Positions 38,719 to 49,117 of a stretch of 64,000 nt of DNA are shown here, piece after piece. The stretch is from Thraustochytrium sp. TN22 (taxonomy: Eukaryota; Sar; Bigyra; Thraustochytrida; Thraustochytriidae): NCBI GenBank assembly GCA_013306675.1, contig JABLUY010000082.1, forward strand, positions 62,001 through 126,000, given 5' to 3'. The first letter of the stretch is position 1. Each line of letters opens with the position of its first letter. The position numbers were made by a program, and so were the translations under genes. Below the pieces are notes generated by a model. It had not been told where the DNA came from. It saw only the letters and a program-made list of their open reading frames with translations, and searched no databases.

Positions 38719-41700
38719 ATGGCCATGAGCAAGACTCTCATCGCGCTACTGGCCGCGGCGGCATGCGCCGCGGTCGTGGTGGAGGCAGGTCGGAACCTCG
38801 TGCAAGTCCCGTCGCAGAGGATCACGCTGCAGAGCGGATGTGCGGTGCAAGGCGTGCAGCATCTGGGGTTCACAAAAGGAATTTCATCGTCGACCGTGGC
38901 GAACGCCAAGGAGTGCCGCAAGGCGTGCGCGACGCACTATTACGGGTCGAAGCGGATGACCCACCTGAGAAAGAAAGACGTGCACGACTCCTGCGACTAC
39001 CTGTACAAGGACTTTTACTACAGCAAACCGTTCATCCGGGAGCGACCCGGCTTATCTTATGAGACGTGTGACTACCCGGGCTACTGGGCGACCAACGTCG
39101 ACGTCTACCCGTGCTGGACGGTCAGGTTCAACAAAGACGGCGCGCTCGTGGTAGGCAACACCTACAAGACGGCCCGACAGAAGTATGATGAAGATGACTT
39201 GAAAGGGTATCGTTGGTTAGAGGTCAAGATTTCGGCCCACGCTACGGCCAATCGCTACTACATTTGCAACGAGCAGCTATTCACAAGGTCGCACGACGAG
39301 GAGCCCTGCCTCATGTACACCTGGGACGCACAGACGAGCGAATGTACCCTTTTCAACGATGCCCTCGAATACGATTTCCGCTACCACATCCGACGCGACG
39401 TCGTTTCCGGTGCCTTTTACTGCCCCGGCTCGACGCAGGATCTTGAGTACTACAACGAGATGCTTTCCACGGACGGCTGTGTACTGTACAACCGTAGGTT
39501 CACGAGCAGTGCGGTCTACTCAACCCCGGTTGCGAACCTCCACGAGTGCCGCCGCAAGTGTCAGGGCAAGTCCGAGTCTGACTGCGGCGTCTTTCTGTAC
39601 CGTCAGTCGCAGCGGCGATGCTACTACTTTCCCAAGACATTCAGTGGCACCGCGGGTTTTCCTGGCTACATGTTCTTCCCGCCGGACGACGGGTCCGCGA
39701 CGGACAGCGTGGTCGGCGCTCGCCACTGCACCACCTGTACCGCTGGCTTTTTCGTCGATGACCACGAGCAAGTCGGCGACCTTTGCCAGCCGTGCCCGAG
39801 TGGGTACGAGTGCAACGACAGTGGCCGCAAGATGTGCGAGCATGGCACCTATCGCGGCCCGAATGACCCCACGGACGAGTGCCTGTCATGCGAGGCCCAC
39901 GAAGTTGCCGAGGCTGGCTCAAGCGAGTGCACGACGTGCAACAGTGGCTCGGTGCCCAACGAGAACCAGGACGCCTGCGTGAAATGCCCCAAGGGCCACT
40001 ACAGCGACGAGATCACGGACACCACCTGTTCAGAGTGCCCTGCAGGCTACTACGCCCCTTCCACTGGGTCTACGAGCTGCAAGGAGACGCCAGAGAACAC
40101 GTACCAGAACCAGGCTGGCCAGGCGGGCTACGAGATCTGCTCCGAGCTAGGATCTGCTTACACGCCGCCCCACAGCGTCCAGTGCACGTGCCACCCGGCT
40201 TTCCAGGGTCTGGCGTGCGATGAGTGCGCCGACGCCTCCTCCTGCGGCGTGTGGGCGATGCCCTATGACTGCGCGCGCGCCGGGCCGTGCAGCTGCATGG
40301 CCGGAATCGGCGGTCTCTCCTGCGAGACCTTCGCCTTTGTGCCGGACTCCAGCGACCTCGACACCTTTTGCGAGGAGCGCCTGGCCGCCGATGAGAACAT
40401 GCGCTGCCCGTGCGGCTACGTCAAAACCGGCGCCGGTGACTGTGTGCCCTCGCCCGGCAGCAAGGCGCCGCAGATGGTCTGTCCGCAGGGCTCTGTGATG
40501 TTCGATGAGGGTTGCTACTTCTTTGCTGCTCGCACCTACGCCTACTCGGCCGCGCGTGGGCTCTGCGACGCCTATGGCGGCATGGACCTCACCACGGCTG
40601 CAACGGCCGCGGAGATCGCCCGTCTCTTGGAGATCTGGGCCGAAATGGACGGGTTCATCCAGGTCGAGGGCATCTGGCTTGGTCTGCGCTGGAGTGAGCT
40701 CCGGCGCGCCGGCGACGCGCTGTGGGACGACGGCACCGCGGTCTCGGCGACCTTCTTCGCGGCGGCCAACGCGAGCAGCGCGCCCACGAACACGTGTCTG
40801 GCCTTGGCCCACGACGGACTTTGGCGTGCGCGCCCTTGCGAAGAGGAGCTTCAGGTCGTTTGCAAGACGTCACCGCTCGAGGCCGTCTGCGAGGCCGGGT
40901 ACTCGTACGATGCCTTTCGCAAGCTCTGCGTGGTAGAGGCAGCCACGCCAGCTTGCGACACGGCACGCGGCTGGGTGCGCATCGACGAGGGCGCGTCCGA
41001 GGCCGAGCGCGCCGGCGGCCGCTTCAAGTGCGTCAAGGTCTTCTCCAGCGAGCGCGTGTCCTTTGCCGACGCGCGCGAGTCCTGCGTGGAGCTCCGTGGA
41101 GACCTGGCGTCAATCCGCGACCTGTCGAGCACCGCCACGGCGCGGTGGGCGTCCCTTGTGGGCGCTGCAGAGCCGTGGATCGGCATCGACCTGATCTCCG
41201 ACCCAAACGCCTGGACCGACGGCTACCAGGTGTCCTCCGACAACTTCGCGCAGGGCGCGGGCACCACGGGCTGCGCGACCCTTTTGGCAAGTGGCGAATG
41301 GGGTGTGGACCCCAGTTGTGTCTCGCTGCGGCCCTTTGTGTGCATGCGCGACCCGCAAGACTGTGGCGACGGCTTCGCCATGGCCTACGACGTGCATGGC
41401 CGAACAACGTGCAGGAGTCAGAACGGTGGCGAGCAGGCATACGTGGAGGACATGGTCTGCGCGACGCGGGCCATGGAGAACCTCGACCTTGCGCGCGGCG
41501 CTGAGCTGCTCGACTCGGCCGCAAGGTGCCTCGAGGCTGGCGCCGCAGCCTCATGGTCCCCGCAGCAGCGGCAGCTCGCCAGGATCGGCGGCGAGGCCCT
41601 CGTCACTGCCTTTCTTGGCGATGGCGTGGTTCTGGAGCCCGTAGGCCGCGGTATCAACGGCACCACGGGCCTGAGCGAGGACTCGGCGGTCTACGAGCTG

Positions 41701-44700
41701 TACGGCAGTTCGGACGAGTTCTACTACGCCACCACGGCGGTCATGCTGAGCGGGTTGGCGCAGTTCGGCCCAGGACACGGCACGTACCGCGCGGCGCCTC
41801 TCACGGAAGACGAGCGCGCCTTCATACACGTGAATCTGCCAGCCTTTCGCGTTTGCCAGCGCGGCCCGTGCCCTTGCGGGGAGATCCGTGGGCCAGACCA
41901 CTCGTGCGTAGCCGTCTCGGAGCTGTACCCGGACCAGGAGGAGGCGGCCGTAGAGCTGGAGCTGTACGCTGCGTATGCGCGGTGCGCGCAGGTTCCCAAG
42001 CTGGTGCGGCGCGCCAAGCTCTCGCCACTGTCCGTGGACCTCTTCTTCTCGCGCGCTCTTTTCTGTCTGCGCGGACTCGACACGCAGGCTGCGGAGCGCA
42101 AGCTCAGCGCCGTGGCGGTTGTGCAGAGCATGATGGAGCTGGACGTGCAAAACTACGGAGCGTCCCAGCGCCTGGACAAGCTTCAGGACCTGGCGGCGCG
42201 CATTCAGGCCAGCGTGGCCAAGGCGCCGCTCACGGCGCTCGGCGTGCCGGCGTACGCGCTCGAGTACAAGCGCGCCGAAGTGGCGACGCTCGGTGCGCGC
42301 TTCGTGTCCCGCGCGCAGTTCGCGCTGGCGCAGGAGCTACAGGAGAATGACCCTCTTCGCGACGAGCTCTCGGCCCTTGGCGCTCAGCTCGAGGGCAAGC
42401 TGAACGACCTGGAAGACGACCTCTCGAAGAACCTCGCGACGCTGGCCTCCCAGATGGCTGCGGGCTTCAGCAACGTGCAGACGGCCTTTGCACTGGATGC
42501 CGCCACGGCCAAGGAGCTCCTGGACACCGAGATGGAGGCTGTGGTGACGACTGCGGTCGAGATTGCAGAGCGCGCGCAGGCCTCTTTCACGCGGGCGAAT
42601 CAGACGCTCCGGGAGTGGAACTCGGCCCTGGAGGCCATGACGTCCGTCCTGGAGGTCATGACCGAGATCCGGGCGGACTTTCTTTTCATCCAGACAGCCA
42701 CAAACGACAAGCTCGCGGAGCTGGCGCAGATCCGCTCGACCAAGTCGCTCGTGAGGAACATCGCGCTCGGCGCCTTCGGCGCCCTCTCCCTGGTATCCGG
42801 AACGGCGTCGGTCATCGGTATGGTTGGCTCCGGCGTCGCCATGTTCGCGTCCGCGTACAGTCGGCGCGACCTGCAGAGCGACGCGTCCGGAGGGAGCTGC
42901 CCATTTGCGCTCCCGAGCGACGCAGATGTCTCCTCGGGCGTCTTCATGACGGCCGAGGGTCCGCTGCAGATGCGCAACGTGGGATCTACGCGGCGATCCG
43001 CCGAGGCGGCCGGTGCTCGGCACGTGCCGGCGGCGTTTGAAAGGCCCTGTGCCTCCTGTCCTCGGGAGCGGCGCTCCGCAGGGGAGCGCCAGGCATCGCT
43101 CATGGCGCACAGCAGGATGTCAGAGGCCCCGTCCACCTGGGACTTTTCCTCGTGTGCCACGGCGCCGCTGCGGCCGTCTTTGGCCGTGGTGGAGAACGAG
43201 GACGTTGTCGGCGCTCTGGAACTCGACATGGGCTCTTCGCTGGAGGAGATTGGCCTCGGCAGCGTAGACCGTGCCGGCTTTGCTCGGGCATGGGCCTCCC
43301 TGGCCGCCTACGTCGGCGAGCTCGGCGAGCCGCGCGTCACGGACGCGCGGGTCTCGCTGGAGACACGGGCCGCGGATGCGGACGCCTGCGAGGGCCCGGT
43401 ACACGTGTTTGATTGCACGCACGCCAACCAGACGTACCCAGCGCTCATCCTCTCGTGCTGCCCGGTGCGGCGCGCAGTGGGCCTGCCCGGGACAGCCCTT
43501 CTCGAGTCGCGCTGCGAGCTCCCGGCGCGGGAGCTCGCTGACGCCAAGGTAGTCTGCGTGGCTCGCACGACGAACGGCGACAGCAGGCTGTCTGCGTCGC
43601 CCCTGGGCGCTCGCTCGCACGTGTACGCGCAGTGCGTGGACCCGGGCACCGTGCCGGTGTCCCGCGGTGAGATGCTCGTGGACTCGCACCGGCTGGCGGA
43701 AGCCTTTCGCATGAGCGCATGCGCACCTGCGGGTGCTGATGGTCAGGCGGTGCGCGGCGACGCGGGCCTGGCGAACCAAGACGACGTCTCGACCCCTGCT
43801 CTGCGCGAGAACTTTTGGCTCGACCTCCTCACCGTGGCCTGCCCCCTTTGTGAGGACCCGCTGGGCGACGGGCGCTGCGGCTCGTGCCGCCAGCTGCGAC
43901 CCGACGTGGCCGGCTACGACGCGGTGACCAGCCCCGGGCTCGCCGAGCCGCCACAGAGCCTACGCGCCATGGAGGGCGTCCCTCGCGATGCTCCCTTCCG
44001 GCGGTCCTGGTCGGTCCTGCAGGACAGCCGTCGCGACACCGCCCTGCTCGCCCCGGTCACCGTGACGGACGACACGGAGGTCATCCTCGGTGAGATCGAC
44101 TACGGGGACGAGCCCGCGACGCCGATTCCACCCGGTTCGACGTCTACGACGCCGCCTCCAGCGAGTCCCTCCACTTCGGCACCGACGGTACAGACCAAGA
44201 AGGAGGAGAAGAAGGGCAAGCTCGGGTTCTGGGAGACCAAGAAGGATCGTGACTTCTTCGATAGGTCGCGCACGGCGTTCGCAATCGCGATGATGTTCGG
44301 CTACGTCATGGACCCGAGCAGCACGGTGGACCCGAGCGTCCCCACGCTCGCAGACGCGCCGACGCAGGCCGCCATCCATTACGCGATCCAGATTCTGGCC
44401 CGCCATGTGCGCTCAATCGGTTACGCGCTGGCGGACCTCGTGCTGCGACTCATCGGCCTCGTGCTGGAGCTTGACGAGTTGGACGCCCCCGCGGATGCCA
44501 CCTCAGGCGGGGCGGTGCAGGACCCGGTGCTGTGGGATGGCTTCTACAACGAGGTGATGAACCTGGTCGAGGACCAGGTGCCTATTTGCCCGCCGCTGGT
44601 CGCTTCGCCCAAGGCGCGTTCCCGCCGGCTTGCCTCGGAGGCTGACGGTGACCGGTTGGTGGAGGCGCGCCTCGAGGCGCGACGCCTGCGCGTGGGAGCC

Positions 44701-46353
44701 GCCAAGGAGCCCACGGACCTTCGCAGGATTCTCAAAACCAAGGAGAACCGGCTCGAGGACGAGGTGGCGGAGGGCGTTGCGGAGCTGGAGGAGCTCAAGG
44801 CGCAGTACGACGCGCAGCAGGTACTCCTTGATGCTCAATGCGGTGCCTTTCGGCTCTCCCTCGCGCAGCTGACGGCCTTTGGCAAGGCCGCCCATGAGTC
44901 AGTCCTGGAGCTGGTGGAGGCGGTCCGCAAGGCGAACGTGCTGCGCAAGCAAATGTCAACGCTGGACCAGCGCAAGGCGCAGGCCGAGGAGATCGCAGCC
45001 GAGACCCTCCTCGAGGGCGCTCGCATCGCGGACGTCTTCCGGCGCAACTCGCTACAGCTGCAATCGCGCTCCTTTCGTCTCTCGCGCGCTGATATGCTGC
45101 GCGACGTGCAGCAGGCCTTCCACGCGGCGATGCTGGAGGAGGACGTGCTGGAGATGCACTTTGCCGCCGAGGAGATGTTGCAGGAGTTTTGTGCTTCGGC
45201 GCTCTACACGGACCCAGCGCTCTCGGCGGATCTCGCCGGCGCCTGCGGGCTTCACCTCAACGCGCGCGGCCTCGGGAGCTCCTCCTTGCGCGGCCTCGGC
45301 GAGCGTCTCCAGGACGCCGCCGCCAAGGTCGGCAAAACCATGCTGGACCAGTACCTGGCGGACGGCGTGACGACCTCGCGGTCGGTGCTCCTGGACGTGA
45401 GCGAGCTTATCGACTTCAAGCTGCTCAAGCGCAAGGGTGTGGCCAGCTTCAAGCTGAACGGTCCTCGCTCCCGCTACGTCATTGCGTCGGAGAGCGCGTC
45501 GCCGGCGGCGAACCTGGCACGTGGTGGGCCTTACTTTTGCTCCGACTCGCTCAAGATGGACAACCTCGAGCTCGAATCGGTCGGGGTGCTCTTTTACGAC
45601 AAAGCCGGCAACCTGCTGGGCCCCGCGGCGGGCGCGGGCGACGTGGGCGTCAAGATCGAGTTGACGGGGCCCTTTGTCAAGTCGCGCAGCGGCCGCAGCT
45701 TTGCCTATAACATGCGTGGCTACCCGAACCTCCGCTTCACCTACCACAGGCCGAGCGCCGCGGGTGCCTGCCAGGACGGCTCCAGCAAGCTAGTTGGCAC
45801 GCTCTGTGTGGGCGCCACGCAGGCTCAGCCGGATGTGGCCAAGCAGCCGCGCCCCACGCCCTACGCGTCTTGGACACTGACCATCACGAGCGGGCTGGAT
45901 CTTATCCGCAAGGACGTCCACACGGTCAAGATTTTCGCAGACCTCATTGGCGTCTACAATGATGCTCTTGAGTGCCGCATCGAGACGACAGGCTACCGGA
46001 CGGAGGAGGCCACGACCACCACAGAAGAGGACCAGGAGGGGGGCATGGATTATGTTGTGCCGGTCGCCATCGCCGCTGCTCTCTTTGCCGCTACCGTGGC
46101 CGTCCTCGGACTCGTGTTTCGTCATCGCCGTCGCGCTCGCAGCGCAGCTCTCGTCGCCGCAGGCACATCCGACGGCCCCATTGGCAAGGCGTCGAGCAAT
46201 CCGCTCTTCCAAGAGGACGCGACCCAGGAGTCCGCGTCGGCCACGCGCGGCCATCAGAGCGAGCGATTCCGTGCTATGCTTGGCATTATGGGCATCTCGC
46301 GCGAGACCGCCATGTCCATGCTCGCCAAGCAACAAGAAGGCGAACAGCAATAA
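38719..46353 (+). CDS. giant type I membrane protein with PAN-like, Cys-rich and C-type-lectin-like modules
   Basis: 2544 aa in one exon. A signal peptide (residues 1-23) is followed by two PAN/apple-like Cys modules (about 38-105 and 250-310; CRRKCQGKSESDC), then Cys-rich GCC2/GCC3 or TNFR-like repeats (about 334-460; CVKCPKGHYSDE, CSECPAGYYAPSTGS) and two C-type-lectin-like domains (about 587-717 and 745-877). The second has the usual PWIGID...AWTDG...C pattern. A long helical region follows, with a Gly/Ala/Val hydrophobic patch near 1343-1380, then a second Cys region, a Thr/Pro/Ser linker (1802-1824) and more coiled coil. One TM segment lies near 2444-2466, then a basic stop and a ~75-residue tail with SNPLF. 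An adhesion or sugar-binding receptor is inferred; the whole layout is unfamiliar. Confidence 0.88.
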   Translation: MAMSKTLIALLAAAACAAVVVEAGRNLVQVPSQRITLQSGCAVQGVQHLGFTKGISSSTVANAKECRKACATHYYGSKRMTHLRKKDVHDSCDYLYKDFYYSKPFIRERPGLSYETCDYPGYWATNVDVYPCWTVRFNKDGALVVGNTYKTARQKYDEDDLKGYRWLEVKISAHATANRYYICNEQLFTRSHDEEPCLMYTWDAQTSECTLFNDALEYDFRYHIRRDVVSGAFYCPGSTQDLEYYNEMLSTDGCVLYNRRFTSSAVYSTPVANLHECRRKCQGKSESDCGVFLYRQSQRRCYYFPKTFSGTAGFPGYMFFPPDDGSATDSVVGARHCTTCTAGFFVDDHEQVGDLCQPCPSGYECNDSGRKMCEHGTYRGPNDPTDECLSCEAHEVAEAGSSECTTCNSGSVPNENQDACVKCPKGHYSDEITDTTCSECPAGYYAPSTGSTSCKETPENTYQNQAGQAGYEICSELGSAYTPPHSVQCTCHPAFQGLACDECADASSCGVWAMPYDCARAGPCSCMAGIGGLSCETFAFVPDSSDLDTFCEERLAADENMRCPCGYVKTGAGDCVPSPGSKAPQMVCPQGSVMFDEGCYFFAARTYAYSAARGLCDAYGGMDLTTAATAAEIARLLEIWAEMDGFIQVEGIWLGLRWSELRRAGDALWDDGTAVSATFFAAANASSAPTNTCLALAHDGLWRARPCEEELQVVCKTSPLEAVCEAGYSYDAFRKLCVVEAATPACDTARGWVRIDEGASEAERAGGRFKCVKVFSSERVSFADARESCVELRGDLASIRDLSSTATARWASLVGAAEPWIGIDLISDPNAWTDGYQVSSDNFAQGAGTTGCATLLASGEWGVDPSCVSLRPFVCMRDPQDCGDGFAMAYDVHGRTTCRSQNGGEQAYVEDMVCATRAMENLDLARGAELLDSAARCLEAGAAASWSPQQRQLARIGGEALVTAFLGDGVVLEPVGRGINGTTGLSEDSAVYELYGSSDEFYYATTAVMLSGLAQFGPGHGTYRAAPLTEDERAFIHVNLPAFRVCQRGPCPCGEIRGPDHSCVAVSELYPDQEEAAVELELYAAYARCAQVPKLVRRAKLSPLSVDLFFSRALFCLRGLDTQAAERKLSAVAVVQSMMELDVQNYGASQRLDKLQDLAARIQASVAKAPLTALGVPAYALEYKRAEVATLGARFVSRAQFALAQELQENDPLRDELSALGAQLEGKLNDLEDDLSKNLATLASQMAAGFSNVQTAFALDAATAKELLDTEMEAVVTTAVEIAERAQASFTRANQTLREWNSALEAMTSVLEVMTEIRADFLFIQTATNDKLAELAQIRSTKSLVRNIALGAFGALSLVSGTASVIGMVGSGVAMFASAYSRRDLQSDASGGSCPFALPSDADVSSGVFMTAEGPLQMRNVGSTRRSAEAAGARHVPAAFERPCASCPRERRSAGERQASLMAHSRMSEAPSTWDFSSCATAPLRPSLAVVENEDVVGALELDMGSSLEEIGLGSVDRAGFARAWASLAAYVGELGEPRVTDARVSLETRAADADACEGPVHVFDCTHANQTYPALILSCCPVRRAVGLPGTALLESRCELPARELADAKVVCVARTTNGDSRLSASPLGARSHVYAQCVDPGTVPVSRGEMLVDSHRLAEAFRMSACAPAGADGQAVRGDAGLANQDDVSTPALRENFWLDLLTVACPLCEDPLGDGRCGSCRQLRPDVAGYDAVTSPGLAEPPQSLRAMEGVPRDAPFRRSWSVLQDSRRDTALLAPVTVTDDTEVILGEIDYGDEPATPIPPGSTSTTPPPASPSTSAPTVQTKKEEKKGKLGFWETKKDRDFFDRSRTAFAIAMMFGYVMDPSSTVDPSVPTLADAPTQAAIHYAIQILARHVRSIGYALADLVLRLIGLVLELDELDAPADATSGGAVQDPVLWDGFYNEVMNLVEDQVPICPPLVASPKARSRRLASEADGDRLVEARLEARRLRVGAAKEPTDLRRILKTKENRLEDEVAEGVAELEELKAQYDAQQVLLDAQCGAFRLSLAQLTAFGKAAHESVLELVEAVRKANVLRKQMSTLDQRKAQAEEIAAETLLEGARIADVFRRNSLQLQSRSFRLSRADMLRDVQQAFHAAMLEEDVLEMHFAAEEMLQEFCASALYTDPALSADLAGACGLHLNARGLGSSSLRGLGERLQDAAAKVGKTMLDQYLADGVTTSRSVLLDVSELIDFKLLKRKGVASFKLNGPRSRYVIASESASPAANLARGGPYFCSDSLKMDNLELESVGVLFYDKAGNLLGPAAGAGDVGVKIELTGPFVKSRSGRSFAYNMRGYPNLRFTYHRPSAAGACQDGSSKLVGTLCVGATQAQPDVAKQPRPTPYASWTLTITSGLDLIRKDVHTVKIFADLIGVYNDALECRIETTGYRTEEATTTTEEDQEGGMDYVVPVAIAAALFAATVAVLGLVFRHRRRARSAALVAAGTSDGPIGKASSNPLFQEDATQESASATRGHQSERFRAMLGIMGISRETAMSMLAKQQEGEQQ

Positions 46354-46555
46354 TCACGAAGATGCCCAGTAACAACCGTCACTCTTCCTGCGACGAGCAT
46401 GCAGTCTCTCAGACTGGCCAGCCCTCGCCTCGTCGAGCCGCTGTACCGATCCAGAGCCTGCTCTTGACTGACGGTCAGCGCATTCTTCCTGACCTTGATC
46501 GCACGATGGGTCTGGCAGCGCAGCGTGCTGGTGGAAAAAGACAACTGCGGTCGGT

Positions 46556-47727
46556 AACATCAGCTGTGGCCGGAGCCTCAGCTCGGATCTGCGCTTGAAC
46601 TTGTTGCTCTTGTTCGGCCCGCCGGGCGCCAACTCCTTGAAGCCCAGCACGGTGACTCACGGAGCGAGCAAGTTTGTCGGAAACGTCAGCTGCGGCCGGA
46701 GCCCCTGCTCGGAGCTGCGCTTGAACTTGTTGCTTTTGGTCGCCTTGCACCGTGACTCACGTAGCGAGCACGTTTGTCGGAAACGTCAGCTGCGGCCGGA
46801 GCCCCAGCTCGGAGCTGCGCTTGAACTTGTTGCTCTTGTTCGGCCCGCCAGGCGCCAACTCCTTGGAGCCCAGCACGGTGACTTACGGAGCGAGCACGTT
46901 TGTCGGAAACGTCAGCTGCGGCCGGAGCCCCTGCTACGCTTGAACTTGTTGCTCTTGGTCGCCCGGCACCGTGACTCACGTCGCGAGCACGTTTGTCGGA
47001 AACGTCAGCTGCGGCCGGAGCCCCTGCTCGGAGCTGCGCTTGAACTTGTTGCTCTTGGTCGCCCTGCACCGTGACTCACGTAGCGAGCACGTTTGTCGGA
47101 AACGTCAGCTGCGGCCGGAGCCCCTGCTCGGAGCTGCGCTTGAACTTGTTGCTCTTGTTCGGCCCGCCAGGCGCCAACTCCTTGGAGCCCAGCACGGTGA
47201 CTTACGGAGCGAGCACGTTTGTCGGAAACGTCAGCTGCGGCCGGAGCCCCTGCTACGCTTGAACTTGTTGCTCTTGGTCGCCCGGCACCGTGACTCACGT
47301 CGCGAGCACGTTTGTCGGAAACGTCAGCTGCGGCCGGAGCCCCTGCTCGGAGCTGCGCTTGAACTTGTTGCTCTTGGTCGCCCGGCACCGTGACTCACGT
47401 AGCGAGCACGTTTGTCGGAAACGTCAGCTGCGGCCGGAGCCCCTGCTCGGAGCTGCGCTTGAACTTGTTGCTCTTGTTCGGCCCGCCAGGCGCCAACTCC
47501 TTGGAGCCCAGCACGGTGACTTACGGAGCGAGCACGTTTGTCGGAAACGTCAGCTGCGGCCGGAGCCCCTGCTACGCTTGAACTTGTTGCTCTTGGTCGC
47601 CCGGCACCGTGACTCACGTCGCGAGCACGTTTGTCGGAAACGTCAGCTGCGGCCGGAGCCCCTGCTCGGAGCTGCGCTTGAACTTGTTGCTCTTGGTCGC
47701 CCGGCACCGTGACTCACGGAGCGAGCA
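46556..47727. repeat. higher-order tandem array, 319-bp unit of three subunits (100+126+93 bp)
   Basis: GTGACTCACG or GTGACTTACG recurs at 46652, 46752, 46878, 46971, 47071, 47197, 47290, 47390, 47516, 47609 and 47709. The spacings are 100, 126, 93, repeated three times, then 100. All subunits share a core with TTTGTCGGAAACGTCAGCTG and a TTGAACTTGTTGCT element. The 126-bp form carries an extra GGCGCCAACTCCTTG segment and the 93-bp form lacks a few bases in the middle. A diverged 126-type unit starts the array. The second and third 319-bp units are almost identical, which points to recent expansion. 319 is not a multiple of three, so the array cannot encode a repeated peptide in one frame. Confidence 0.95.
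46652..47718 (+). promoter_or_regulatory. array of TGACTCA (bZIP/Gcn4-AP-1-type) and ACGTCAGCTG motifs
   Basis: Eight subunit junctions contain TGACTCA and three contain TGACTTA. Each subunit also has ACGTCAGCTG, an ACGTCA half-site fused to a CAGCTG E-box. The last motif is about 110 bp upstream of the DHHC 2 start codon. The motifs are seen directly; binding by a bZIP factor is inference. Confidence 0.5.
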
Positions 47728-47825
47728 CGTTGTCCGTCAGGTTGGCAAAGCGGTACCCATACCAGCCGACAAAGCCCAAGTCCAACCCCACGGCGACGGC
47801 GCGGAGCGCGGCGCACGGCGGCGGG

Positions 47826-48977
47826 ATGGCGCGCGGGGGCGCGGCGCGCGCGTCGCGCGGCCCCGCCGGCGGGCTGTTCGTGTGCGTGGCGGTCTTCGAG
47901 CGCATGGGCGGGATGCTGTGCAGGTCGGCCGGGCCCTTGTTCATGGCGTTCGGTATGCTGCTCGTGGCGCTGGTGGTCTTCTTGGTGCTCTGGGCGGAGC
48001 CCGTGGTGCCGCTGCGAGAACCGCTGTGGAAGCGGACGCTCCTGAACGGCGTGGGCTGGTGCTTCGTCTTCAACATCTACTTCAACTGGCTGCTGTGCTC
48101 GCGCACGAACCCAGGGCGGCCGCCGCGCGACGACGAGCTGACGGACGCGCTCGAGACGGGGCGCGCGCCGGGCGTGGGCGCGGGCGAGGAGGTCGAGGTG
48201 CTGGTGAATACGTCGGTGGACTCGCACGTGGCGCAGCGGCGCACGATGCTGCCGCCCGGCGCGCCGCCCTTGGCGGCCTCGGACCGCCGCCCGCACTGGC
48301 GCAACTGCCGCAAGTGCGCCGCGCCAAAGCCGCCGCGCGCGCATCACTGCAGCATCTGCGACAGCTGTGTGCTGGCCATGGACCACCACTGCCCATGGGT
48401 GGCCTCGTGCGTGGGCTACTACAACTACCGGTACTTTTACCTCTTCCTCTTTTGGCTCGACACGGGCTGCATCTACCTCGTGACGCTCGCCACGTATTAC
48501 TACCCGGTCTACGAGACCTTCGCGTCCTTTTTGGGGCTCATCGAGGCGCCGCCCATGGAGGTGGCGGCCGCGGCGCCGCACGCCCGCCGCGCGTCCGACG
48601 ACGTGGCCCTGCTGCGGGGCCTGCACGCGCGCCCGCTGGCCGGCATGCCGGCCAATTTGTCGTTTGCCTTCATCTTGGCCGCCACCATCGTGCCCGCGGT
48701 CGGCCTCCTGCTCGTCTTCCACACCTACCTCATCCTCACGGCGCAGACCACCATCGAGTTCTATGGCCGCCACTCTGGCATCCGCGACCGGTACACGGGC
48801 CGCATCAAGTTCAACCTCTACGACCTCGGCTCCACGCGCAACTGGGAGATGGTCTTTGGCAAGTCCCGCTTCCCGCTCGCCTGGGCGCGGCCTTCCCTGC
48901 GCAAGCCCCCAGGCGACGGCCTCTCCTGGCCCTCTGCCAAGTCCCTCGTCATGCACCGTCACGGTCAGGTCGTGTGA
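47826..48977 (+). CDS. DHHC-type protein S-palmitoyltransferase 2
   Basis: 383 aa from the ATG at 47826. The Cys-rich domain [16 protein letters not shown] leads to DHHC at 186-189, then [15 protein letters not shown]. Four membrane segments are visible: about 34-58, 70-92, 210-232 and 278-304. The Asn in the usual CVGxxN motif is replaced by Ser-Cys-Val-Gly, with YYNYRYF retained. The frame runs 39 codons further upstream into the tandem array; those codons would be array sequence, so the internal ATG is preferred. The enzyme is of ordinary family length. Its promoter must lie within or overlap the 319-bp array, since the array ends about 100 bp before the ATG. Confidence 0.92.
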   Translation: MARGGAARASRGPAGGLFVCVAVFERMGGMLCRSAGPLFMAFGMLLVALVVFLVLWAEPVVPLREPLWKRTLLNGVGWCFVFNIYFNWLLCSRTNPGRPPRDDELTDALETGRAPGVGAGEEVEVLVNTSVDSHVAQRRTMLPPGAPPLAASDRRPHWRNCRKCAAPKPPRAHHCSICDSCVLAMDHHCPWVASCVGYYNYRYFYLFLFWLDTGCIYLVTLATYYYPVYETFASFLGLIEAPPMEVAAAAPHARRASDDVALLRGLHARPLAGMPANLSFAFILAATIVPAVGLLLVFHTYLILTAQTTIEFYGRHSGIRDRYTGRIKFNLYDLGSTRNWEMVFGKSRFPLAWARPSLRKPPGDGLSWPSAKSLVMHRHGQVV

Positions 48978-49085
48978 TTCACCAGGATGTCAGTGAGGAG
49001 CTGTGTGTGAACATATGTGGACCATGGTTGGTACGCCCCTGCGGCCGCCATCATTGCCAGTGAAAAAATAGAAATCGCTTGCACC

Positions 49086-49117
49086 ACCAGGTGGTACGGC
49101 ACCCGGTACCACCTGGT
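49086..49117. repeat. perfect 12-bp inverted repeat, 8-nt loop, after DHHC 2
   Basis: ACCAGGTGGTAC (49086-49097) and GTACCACCTGGT (49106-49117) are exact reverse complements. A T-rich run follows within ~20 bp. It could influence 3' end formation; that is inference. Confidence 0.75.

Noticed and set aside
46595-47712. Short frames through the tandem array on both strands
   Set aside because: They are created by the repeat; the 319-bp period shifts the frame each cycle, so no continuous repeat protein is possible.
46556-47727. CRISPR array
   Set aside because: Subunits have no unique spacers of constant length, and the setting is eukaryotic. The pattern is a higher-order tandem repeat.
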